Origin: JBBKWG01 sp037968835
GTDB lineage: Bacteria; Pseudomonadota; Alphaproteobacteria; Rhodobacterales; Rhodobacteraceae
NCBI GenBank assembly: GCA_037968835.1
Contig: JBBKWG010000149.1
Location: 1-12,476, forward strand
DNA length: 12,476 nucleotides
Direction of reading: 5' to 3'
Shown here: piece by piece, positions 7,249 through 12,476 of the stretch
Position numbering within the stretch: the first letter of the stretch is position 1
Layout of the letters: every line of letters starts with the position of its first letter
The notes under the pieces: generated by a model
Database searches by the model: none
What the model was told of the DNA's origin: nothing
Seen by the model: the letters and a program-made list of their open reading frames with translations, nothing else
Made by a program: the position numbers and the translations under genes

Positions 7249-7622
7249 GATTTTCTTACCTTCCGTCGCTCGCAATGGTCATTTTTTGCGGTGCCTATCG
7301 GCTTCAATCTCGCGACGTCGATGCCCTGACACCTTCGCGATTTCCCGATAACCCGCTTGATATCCGGACTATTTCAGCTTTGAACCGATATCAACCAAGA
7401 CTTCCGCCCTGCAAACGGGGCCAAGGTTATCAACATCGCTACGATCACTTGGGCGCGCGAGCCTTTTCATGGCAACTGGCACTACTGCCCGGTCGATTCT
7501 GACGATAACATCGCAGGCAGGTCCGTTTGTATTCTTCGCGCTGTTGAAGATCCTGGCGATTGCGTAGAACCTTGCACATTCGCCGACCACGTTGCCCGCA
7601 ACCCTGCGACAGGAAACAGAAT
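7249..7622. other. 374-bp divergent intergenic region between icd and hpsN
   Basis: No convincing gene lies here: short open frames on both strands lack ribosome binding sites and resemble no family. It must hold promoters for both icd and the hpsN operon. For icd, a weak TTGAAG (minus strand, 7307-7302) stands 15-17 bases before an A-rich -10-like stretch (7286-7279). For hpsN no good -35/-10 pair could be fixed. The notable content is the set of TATCAA/TTGATA repeats listed separately. The hpsN ribosome binding site AGGA is at about 7610-7613. Confidence 0.6.
7347..7434. promoter_or_regulatory. Nested inverted repeats (TTGATATC / GATATCAA), candidate operator for hpsN operon and/or icd
   Basis: TTGATATC (7357-7364) is repeated exactly in reverse as GATATCAA (7387-7394), 30 bp centre to centre, close to three helix turns. 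Outside them GATAACC (7347-7353) is mirrored by GGTTATC (7425-7431). TATCAAC also occurs as a direct repeat at 7389-7395 and 7428-7434. Several half-sites in an A/T-richer pocket of a GC-rich intergenic region suggest binding of a dimeric or tetrameric regulator. The block is about 100-160 bp before icd and 190-275 bp before hpsN. The protein that binds is unknown. Confidence 0.4.
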
Positions 7623-8927
7623 ATGCCGGTTCAGTATCTCAAGAAGGCAACGAAGACCGCAATTACGGATGCAGGAGATGTGCGCGAAACAGTTCAGGCC
7701 ATTCTGGCCGACATTGAAGCCGGTGGCGACGAAGCGGCGCTGCGATACGCCGAGAAGTTCGACAAGTACAAAGGCAGCATCGTTCTGAGCGAAGAGGAAA
7801 TCGCGGCCGCTTCGGGTCTTGTGTCGCAAAAGCTCAAGGACGATATCGCATTCGCCCACGACAACGTCCGCCGGTTCGCCGAAGTGCAGAAATCCACGAT
7901 GCGCGATGTCGAACTGGAGATCGTTCCCGGTCTTGTCGCGGGCCAAAAGGCGATCCCCTGCCGCGCCGCCGGCTGCTACGTTCCGGGCGGTCGCTACAGC
8001 CATATCGCCAGCGCCATCATGACCGTGACGACAGCCAAGGTGGCGGGGTGCCAATCAATTGTCGCCTGCTCGCCGCCACGCGAGGGCGAAGGTATCGCAC
8101 CGGCCATCATCCACGCGGCCAACCTGTGCGGCGCAACCAAAATCCTCTCGATGGGCGGGGTGCAAGGCGTTGCGGCCATGACCTTCGGCCTTTTCGGGCT
8201 GCCAAAAGCCGATATCCTCGTCGGGCCGGGCAATCAGTTCGTCGCCGAAGCCAAGCGCATCCTTTTCGGACGTGTCGGCATCGACATGATTGCCGGCCCG
8301 ACCGACAGCCTGATCCTCGCGGATGAAACCGCCGACCCGTTCATCGTTGCGACCGATCTGGTCGGGCAGGCCGAGCATGGCTACAACTCGCCGGTCTGGC
8401 TTGTCACCGACAACCGCGCTCTGGCCGAAGAGGTCATGCGCATCGTTCCGGGGCTGATCGCCGATCTTCCCGAATTAAACGGCAAGAACGCCGAAGCCGC
8501 ATGGCGCGATTATGCCGAAGTCATTCTGTGCGCCAACCGCGAAGAGATGGCCGCAACGTCCGACGATTACGCACCCGAACACCTGACTGTGCAAGCCGCC
8601 GATCTGCCTTGGTGGCTTGAGCGGCTTCAGTGCTACGGATCGCTGTTTCTGGGCGAGGAAACGACCGTTGCATTCGGCGACAAGGCGTCGGGGACAAACC
8701 ACGTTCTGCCCACATCGCAATCGGCGAAATACACGGGCGGCCTCTCGGTCCACAAGTACATGAAGATCGTTACTTGGCAGCAAGCCACACGCGACGGCGC
8801 AAAACCCGTCGCTGAAGCCACCGCCCGAATTTCGCGACTGGAAGGCATGGAAGGACATGCCCGATCCGCCGACGCGCGGCTCGCCAAATACTTCCCGGGC
8901 GAAACTTTCGATCTGACGGCAGGGTAG
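7623..8927 (+). CDS. hpsN: Sulfopropanediol 3-dehydrogenase (HpsN), histidinol-dehydrogenase family
   Basis: Predicted NAD-dependent cytoplasmic enzyme oxidising the C3 alcohol of 2,3-dihydroxypropane-1-sulfonate (DHPS) in two steps to 3-sulfolactate. The 434-residue protein has the full histidinol dehydrogenase framework: VPGGRYSHIASAIMTV (120-135), GPGNQFVAEAKRILFGRVGIDMIAGPTDSL (201-230), the zinc/catalytic motifs QAEHG (Q249, H252), APEHL (E319, H320), FGDKASGTNHVLPT (D353) and EGHARSADA (H412). These match the usual zinc ligands (Gln, His, Asp, His) and the Glu-His catalytic pair. The assignment to HpsN rather than HisD rests on overall recognised similarity and on the following comDE genes, with no his genes nearby. 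ATG 7623 has AGGA 9 bases upstream. It leads a four-gene operon. An alternative is another HisD-like polyol dehydrogenase. Confidence 0.85.
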   Translation: MPVQYLKKATKTAITDAGDVRETVQAILADIEAGGDEAALRYAEKFDKYKGSIVLSEEEIAAASGLVSQKLKDDIAFAHDNVRRFAEVQKSTMRDVELEIVPGLVAGQKAIPCRAAGCYVPGGRYSHIASAIMTVTTAKVAGCQSIVACSPPREGEGIAPAIIHAANLCGATKILSMGGVQGVAAMTFGLFGLPKADILVGPGNQFVAEAKRILFGRVGIDMIAGPTDSLILADETADPFIVATDLVGQAEHGYNSPVWLVTDNRALAEEVMRIVPGLIADLPELNGKNAEAAWRDYAEVILCANREEMAATSDDYAPEHLTVQAADLPWWLERLQCYGSLFLGEETTVAFGDKASGTNHVLPTSQSAKYTGGLSVHKYMKIVTWQQATRDGAKPVAEATARISRLEGMEGHARSADARLAKYFPGETFDLTAG

Positions 8928-8963
8928 GGCGTCCGCGTGGGGTCCCTCGTAAATGGAAATGAC

Positions 8964-9977
8964 ATGCCCGAGATGAAGGCGCTGATCTGCACAGGCGTGG
9001 AAATGCTCGAATTCGCGGAAGTGCCCCGACCGGAACCGCAGTCGGGCGATGCGCTCATCAAGGTCATGGCGTCGGGTATCTGCGGATCGGACATGCACGC
9101 CTTTCTCGGACACGACGCCCGCCGTCCCGCGCCCTTGGTTCTTGGCCACGAGGCGGCGGGCATCGTCGTCGGCGGTCCTGACGATGGACGGCGCGTCACG
9201 CTGAACCCGTTGGTAACCTGCGGCGAATGTCCTGAATGCGTCGCGGGCCGCACCAACATCTGCGCACACCGCCAGATCATTTCGATGCCACAGCGACCCG
9301 GCGCGTTCGCCGATTATGTCGCTCTCCCACGCGGAAATCTTGTGACCGTGCCCGATGACATGCCCCTGGAAAAAGCCGCGCTCGCCGAGCCTATCGCCTG
9401 CGGCTGGCATGCGGTCAGGGTCGGATGCGCCGCACACCCGAAACCGAATGCGGACATCAAGGCCCTGGCAATCGGCGGCGGTGCAATCGGATACGGGGCC
9501 GCGCTGTGCCTTCTCGCGCAGGGCGTCAAATCGGTGACACTCATCGAACCCAACGAAACCCGCCGCAACTACCTGATTGCTAATTCCGGGGGCCGCATCG
9601 AATTTCCGACCAACCCTGTCGACAGCGAACAATTCGATCTCGTCATCGACGGTGTCGGGTTCGCGGCCACGCGCGCGACCGCCAGCCGCGTCGCAGCACC
9701 GGGCGGCGTGATCGTGCATATCGGGCTTGGCGAAGCCGCCGGCGGGCTCGATATCAGGCGAATGACGCTTCAGGAAATCGCGTTCATCGGCACCTACGCC
9801 TATACCGCCGACGATTTCCGCAAGACCGCAGCCGCGATTTTCGACGGCGGTCTCGGCCCGCTGGACTGGATCGAGAAGCGACCCCTATCGGACGGTCTTC
9901 AAGCGTTCCGCGACATCCGTGCGGGCCGCACCCCCGCACCAAAAACCATGCTGTTCCCGGACCACGCGATGTCCTGA
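8964..9977 (+). CDS. Zinc-dependent medium-chain alcohol dehydrogenase of the sulfonate operon
   Basis: Zinc- and NAD-dependent dehydrogenase of 337 residues. Catalytic zinc ligands are C40 (ASGICGSD), H62-E63 (LGHEAAG) and E142 (LAEPIA). Structural zinc cysteines are C86, C89, C92 and C100. A Rossmann segment AIGGGAIGYGAA (169-180) ends in LIEPNE, where Glu195 favours NAD over NADP. Lying between hpsN and comDE, it may supply the oxidation of sulfolactate to sulfopyruvate, or oxidise DHPS at C2 as proposed for the HpsO/HpsP enzymes. Sequence alone cannot decide. ATG 8964 has GGAA nearby. A GTG at 8937 with AGGG about 8 bases upstream would add 9 residues, and an ATG at 8973 would shorten it by 3. 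It begins 36 bp after hpsN, on the same strand. Confidence 0.85.
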   Translation: MPEMKALICTGVEMLEFAEVPRPEPQSGDALIKVMASGICGSDMHAFLGHDARRPAPLVLGHEAAGIVVGGPDDGRRVTLNPLVTCGECPECVAGRTNICAHRQIISMPQRPGAFADYVALPRGNLVTVPDDMPLEKAALAEPIACGWHAVRVGCAAHPKPNADIKALAIGGGAIGYGAALCLLAQGVKSVTLIEPNETRRNYLIANSGGRIEFPTNPVDSEQFDLVIDGVGFAATRATASRVAAPGGVIVHIGLGEAAGGLDIRRMTLQEIAFIGTYAYTADDFRKTAAAIFDGGLGPLDWIEKRPLSDGLQAFRDIRAGRTPAPKTMLFPDHAMS

Positions 9978-10030
9978 GAACGCGCCGCCCGCCCACAATG
10001 AAATTTCCGAACGTCAGGAGAACTTCGCCA

Positions 10031-10534
10031 GTGTCCATCAGCAGCAAGATCGTGGATGACTTTGTCGCCAACAAGATTGAATTCGTTACCACCGTCCCCT
10101 GCAAGCAACTTGCCGGGGTCATCGAAGAAGTCGAAGCGCGCGATGAAATCTACCACATCCCGGCAAACAAGGAAGACGAAGGCATGGGGCTTTGCGCGGG
10201 GGCCTTCATGGGCGGCAAACGCCCGGCCATCATCATGCAGAACACGGCGATCGGGGTCACGGTCAACACCCTTGTGACGCTCACGCAATTCTACCGGATG
10301 CCGCTGCCGATGCTGATCTCATACCGCGGCGAATTGAAGGAACCTGTCGCCTGTCAGGTCGAAATGGCGGTGCATACAAAGTCGCTTTTGAACCAGCTTC
10401 ACATCCCGACCTATCATTTCCACAAACACTCGGATGCGGACGAACTGGACGCCATCCTGAAATACACATTCATGTGCAACAAACCCGTCGCCATCCTCAC
10501 CGATGCGACATTCTGGGGAGGATATGGAGAATGA
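10031..10534 (+). CDS. comD: Sulfopyruvate decarboxylase, alpha subunit (ComD)
   Basis: N-terminal-half subunit of a thiamine diphosphate enzyme converting 3-sulfopyruvate to sulfoacetaldehyde and CO2, working with ComE. The 167-residue length matches ComD (about 170). The ThDP pyrimidine-binding fold shows TTVPCKQLAG (20-29), the activating-glutamate region NKEDEGMGLCAGAFMGGKRP (46-65), IIMQNTAIGVTVN (67-79) and PMLISYRGELKEP (93-105). The start is a GTG at 10031: CAGGAG lies 10 bases before it, whereas the ATG at 9998 in the same frame is upstream of that site and has none. It lies 53 bp after the zinc dehydrogenase and overlaps comE by 4 bases (ATGA). Phosphonopyruvate decarboxylase is a relative but is normally one fused chain, and no phosphonate genes are seen. 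Confidence 0.85.
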   Translation: MSISSKIVDDFVANKIEFVTTVPCKQLAGVIEEVEARDEIYHIPANKEDEGMGLCAGAFMGGKRPAIIMQNTAIGVTVNTLVTLTQFYRMPLPMLISYRGELKEPVACQVEMAVHTKSLLNQLHIPTYHFHKHSDADELDAILKYTFMCNKPVAILTDATFWGGYGE

Positions 10535-11085
10535 TCCGCTCTGAAGTCCTGCGCCTGATCGCGCCCGTCATCCGTGATCATCTTGTTGTCTGCAATATCG
10601 GTCTGCCCAGTCAGGAACTGCACATGATCGACGACCAGCCGACGAATTTCTACATGCTCGGCACGATGGGTTTGTCCTCGTCAATCGGCCTTGGACTGGC
10701 ACTTGCCCAGTCGAAAAAGGTCATCTCGATCGACGGTGACGGCTCGGTCCTGACCAACTTCGGCACCTTGCCGACCATCGCCAACAATGTCGCCGACAAT
10801 TACATCCTGCTCATCATCGACAACGGCAGCTACGGCTCGACCGGCGATCAACCGACTTACGCTGGCAAAAAGACATCGCTTACGGCTGTCGCCAAGGCAT
10901 GCGGTTGCGAAAATGTCGTCGAATGCCGCGCCGAAGACACCGCCGAGGTTCTGCAAACCGCGCTCGATAGCGACAAGATGACTGTAATTGTCTGCAAGTG
11001 CGAGAGCGGTAACATCAAGCTGCCGGTCATCACCATGGATCCGGTGGTCATCCGCGACAGGTTCATGACGGCCGTTCAGGGCTGA
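10531..11085 (+). CDS. comE: Sulfopyruvate decarboxylase, beta subunit (ComE)
   Basis: C-terminal-half subunit (184 residues) carrying the thiamine diphosphate/Mg2+ site of sulfopyruvate decarboxylase. The ThDP motif is complete: GDGS (69-72) followed by DNGSYG with N98 about 28 residues on. D70 and N98 are the expected metal ligands. NIGLPSQEL (22-30) and FYMLGTMGLSSSIGLGLAL (40-58) match the family start, where the glycine-rich segment packs against the cofactor. Its ATG overlaps the comD stop (ATGA), so the subunits are made in equal amounts for a heteromeric complex. Product sulfoacetaldehyde would need Xsc or a reductase encoded elsewhere. It is the last gene of the operon. Confidence 0.86.
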   Translation: MIRSEVLRLIAPVIRDHLVVCNIGLPSQELHMIDDQPTNFYMLGTMGLSSSIGLGLALAQSKKVISIDGDGSVLTNFGTLPTIANNVADNYILLIIDNGSYGSTGDQPTYAGKKTSLTAVAKACGCENVVECRAEDTAEVLQTALDSDKMTVIVCKCESGNIKLPVITMDPVVIRDRFMTAVQG

Positions 11086-11100
11086 GTGGCGCAGCGCAAT

Positions 11101-11137
11101 GCCTGGCACCGGCGGCTTAAGGCGGCCGGCGTCAGGC
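11101..11137 (+). terminator. Imperfect hairpin after comE, possible transcript end
   Basis: GCCTGGCACCGG (11101-11112) pairs with CCGGCGTCAGGC (11126-11137) with one G-T wobble and one mismatch, 15 bp after the comE stop. No T run follows, so a simple intrinsic terminator is doubtful. A Rho-dependent or processed 3' end is possible. Confidence 0.45.
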
Positions 11138-11182
11138 GCGTTCGCAGGGGCAGGGGGCGGACTTCCGCTTTCCGTTCACTAT

Positions 11183-11196
11183 GTGTCATTTGACAC
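11183..11196. promoter_or_regulatory. Perfect spaced palindrome GTGTCA-TT-TGACAC overlapping a TTGACA box
   Basis: GTGTCA (11183-11188) and TGACAC (11191-11196) are exact reverse complements 2 bases apart. The right arm contains TTGACA (11190-11195), identical to the sigma-70 -35 consensus. A weak TAGCGC stands 17 bases on. This arrangement suits an operator placed on the promoter of the membrane-protein gene that starts at 11311, which would have a leader of about 90 bases. The binding protein is unknown. Confidence 0.45.
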
Positions 11197-11229
11197 TAAC
11201 ATTTCATCGGATTAGCGCTAGACTCTTAT

Positions 11230-11274
11230 GCGCCTGATTGATTTTCCATCGGTTTTCTGATCAATCGGGTGCGC
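11230..11274 (+). other. Stem-loop in the leader of the downstream membrane-protein gene
   Basis: GCGCCTGATTGA (11230-11241) pairs with TCAATCGGGTGCGC (11261-11274) if two bases bulge, leaving a pyrimidine-rich loop. It lies between the predicted promoter and the start codon at 11311. It could affect translation or transcription of the leader. No known riboswitch fold was recognised. Confidence 0.3.
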
Positions 11275-11278
11275 AGTC

Positions 11279-11311
11279 GGGTGGCTGCATAGTGCTGGGG
11301 GTGGCTGCATA
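11279..11311 (+). repeat. 13-bp direct repeat overlapping the start of the right-end gene
   Basis: GGGTGGCTGCATA occurs at 11279-11291 and again at 11299-11311, offset by exactly 20 bp. The last base of the second copy is the A of the ATG. The first copy is followed by GTG and the second by TG, so the repeat duplicates the near-start region. It may be a small tandem duplication or a pair of binding sites two helix turns apart. Confidence 0.55.
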
Positions 11312-12476
11312 TGAGCCAAAGACCGACCTATATCCGAAAGGTCGACGACGAGCGGGCTGAATCGCGAAGTAACGATCGCCGCGAAGCCGTGAACATCTAC
11401 GATAAACTCGCCGTCGCTCGCATGAAGCGCGAGAAGGTTCTGTCGCAAAAGGAAGCCACCCAAACAGTCGACGCGCCGACTGCGGATGTATTCGATGTGC
11501 GCGAAATCCGTGCGACTGCACCGGATCCGGTCGTTGCGCCAGCCAAGCCGATTGCGAAGAAATCCGAAGCCTTAGTGACTCCTTTGGCTCCAGTGGTTGT
11601 TGTGCCTCCGTTGGTGCCAGCCGTTCCTGTGGTTCCGGCCCAACAAATCCGCAAGGCCGCGAAAGCGACCGCGCCGCCGCGTAAACGGAATAGACACTTC
11701 GCCAACATCGGCGCACTCGTCGGCTATGCTTTCGGCATCATTCTGATCGGCGTCGCGACAATGCAATTGTTCCGGCCAGACGCCAGCGTTCCCGCGATCG
11801 CAACCGCTGGTGCAGATGAAACGATCAGTCCGATAGCTCCAGCGTTGCCGCCAGAGAATGCGATCGAGACAGTCCGAGCACCCGAATTTTCATCCAATAA
11901 TACTAATCCGTTGACCGCCGTCATTAATCCAATTGTAGCGCCTGAAACGGTGCTCAGTGGCGATACTGCCGCCATACAAACCGTCGAGCAACCTGCACCC
12001 ATCGAAATCAATGCGCCTCAATCCCTGACGGCCTGGACTCCGATCCCGCCAACGCCACGCGTCGCCTTGCCGGAACTGGTTCCAACGCCGAGATCAGACG
12101 GAATACGACGCTTCGAAACGACCGCACCGACCTCGGATTTCGTTCCGCTTGGCCAATTCGCGGCCAACGTCGTGGTTCATTTCCCCAACAGCGTTCCAGA
12201 CGCCGAAGTGACGCGGCTGATGCAGAACCTGGACGCGCTTGTTGCGACGATGCGCGAACCGCGCCGCACCGGGCTGACAATAAGCGAAACAAACGTGCGC
12301 TATTTCAACGTGCGAGATGCCGCAAAGGCAAGCGTTCTCGCCACAGCACTCAACGCGCGCCTGCGTGACTTCACATCGTTTCAGCCGAAGCCGGCGGAAG
12401 GGTTGATTGAGATCTGGATCGCCAGCGGCACCGAAACATCTGGCATCGACGCACCGCCGACAGAGCGAACAACAAC
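11311..12476 (+). CDS. Proline/alanine-rich single-pass membrane protein of unknown function, C-terminus cut by window edge
   Basis: An uninterrupted frame of 388 codons runs from ATG 11311 to the end of the window. An in-frame TAG at 11290 excludes a longer start. The ribosome site is weak (GGGGG about 10 bases before). Layout: a charged N-terminal part (1-60, SRSNDRREA...AVARMKREKVL), a Pro/Ala/Val linker (65-115), a basic stretch (PPRKRNRH), one membrane helix (about 132-154, IGALVGYAFGIILIGVATMQ), a second Pro-rich linker (155-270), and a compact C-terminal domain from about 277 (VVVHFPNSVPDAEV, NVRYFNVRDAAKA, RLRDFTSFQPKP, LIEIWIA). Basic residues before the helix put the N-terminus inside and the C-terminal domain in the periplasm. 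The C-terminal domain loosely recalls LytR C-terminal domains, but I do not recognise the protein. Codons are more A/T-rich (AAT, ATT, CCA, GTT) than in the catabolic genes. Confidence 0.8.
   Translation, partial: MSQRPTYIRKVDDERAESRSNDRREAVNIYDKLAVARMKREKVLSQKEATQTVDAPTADVFDVREIRATAPDPVVAPAKPIAKKSEALVTPLAPVVVVPPLVPAVPVVPAQQIRKAAKATAPPRKRNRHFANIGALVGYAFGIILIGVATMQLFRPDASVPAIATAGADETISPIAPALPPENAIETVRAPEFSSNNTNPLTAVINPIVAPETVLSGDTAAIQTVEQPAPIEINAPQSLTAWTPIPPTPRVALPELVPTPRSDGIRRFETTAPTSDFVPLGQFAANVVVHFPNSVPDAEVTRLMQNLDALVATMREPRRTGLTISETNVRYFNVRDAAKASVLATALNARLRDFTSFQPKPAEGLIEIWIASGTETSGIDAPPTERTT

Noticed and set aside
7369..7590. 73-residue minus-strand frame in the icd-hpsN intergenic region, considered as a small regulator
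   Set aside because: No helix-turn-helix, no ribosome binding site, and it overlaps the repeat cluster. No support as a gene.
7623..8927. Ordinary histidine-biosynthetic HisD
   Set aside because: All HisD catalytic residues are present, but no his genes are near and the gene leads an operon with comDE. The overall sequence is recalled as HpsN-like. HisD remains a minor alternative.
8475..9719. 414-residue open frame on the minus strand opposite hpsN and the zinc dehydrogenase
   Set aside because: It mirrors codon bias of the two real plus-strand genes, spans their junction and has no recognisable domain or ribosome binding site.
1..12476. CRISPR arrays, tRNA/rRNA genes, insertion sequences, transposases, prophage or attachment sites
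   Set aside because: I looked for spaced direct repeats, cloverleaf-type sequence, transposase motifs and terminal inverted repeats and saw none. The only direct repeat of note is the 13-bp pair at 11279-11311.

Overview
The window looks like a metabolic island from an alphaproteobacterium, most likely a marine Rhodobacterales (roseobacter-type) organism. I infer this from the GC-rich, GCC/GTC/CTG-rich codon use, the style of the TRAP transporter with a Tat-exported binding protein, a monomeric NADP isocitrate dehydrogenase, and sulfonate-degradation genes. No taxon-specific marker such as rRNA is present, so the assignment is an inference.

Left part, minus strand (about 1-4814). A tripartite TRAP transporter operon runs dctQ-dctM-dctP (4814 down to 1869). 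It ends in a clear intrinsic terminator (1791-1818). Beyond that, with its own ribosome binding site, lies a glutamine synthetase-like gamma-glutamyl-amide ligase (1766-402). A small NTF2/SnoaL-fold protein follows it 3 bp later and is cut by the window edge (398-1).

Centre (5017-7248, minus strand): a complete monomeric isocitrate dehydrogenase followed by a strong hairpin. A 374-bp divergent intergenic region (7249-7622) with nested inverted repeats separates it from the next operon.

Right part, plus strand (7623-11085): a compact four-gene operon. It holds an HpsN-type histidinol-dehydrogenase-family enzyme (DHPS to sulfolactate), a zinc-dependent medium-chain alcohol dehydrogenase, and the two subunits of a thiamine-diphosphate sulfopyruvate decarboxylase (comD, comE). 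Together these suggest the route 2,3-dihydroxypropane-1-sulfonate -> 3-sulfolactate -> 3-sulfopyruvate -> sulfoacetaldehyde + CO2. The zinc dehydrogenase is a candidate for a DHPS or sulfolactate oxidation step, and the TRAP system is a candidate importer. The desulfonating enzyme (Xsc or SuyAB), a phosphotransacetylase, a sulfite exporter and a regulator are not in the window.

Right end (11086-12476): a hairpin after comE and a 225-bp gap with a perfect spaced palindrome overlapping a TTGACA box. A proline/alanine-rich single-pass membrane protein of unknown function follows, running off the end, with visibly more A/T-rich codon use than the catabolic genes.

The individual enzymes are recognisable families. 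The least explained items are the set of sulfonate enzymes without the usual sulfolactate dehydrogenase, the GS-like/NTF2 pair, the unusual binding protein, and the right-end membrane protein with its upstream structure.
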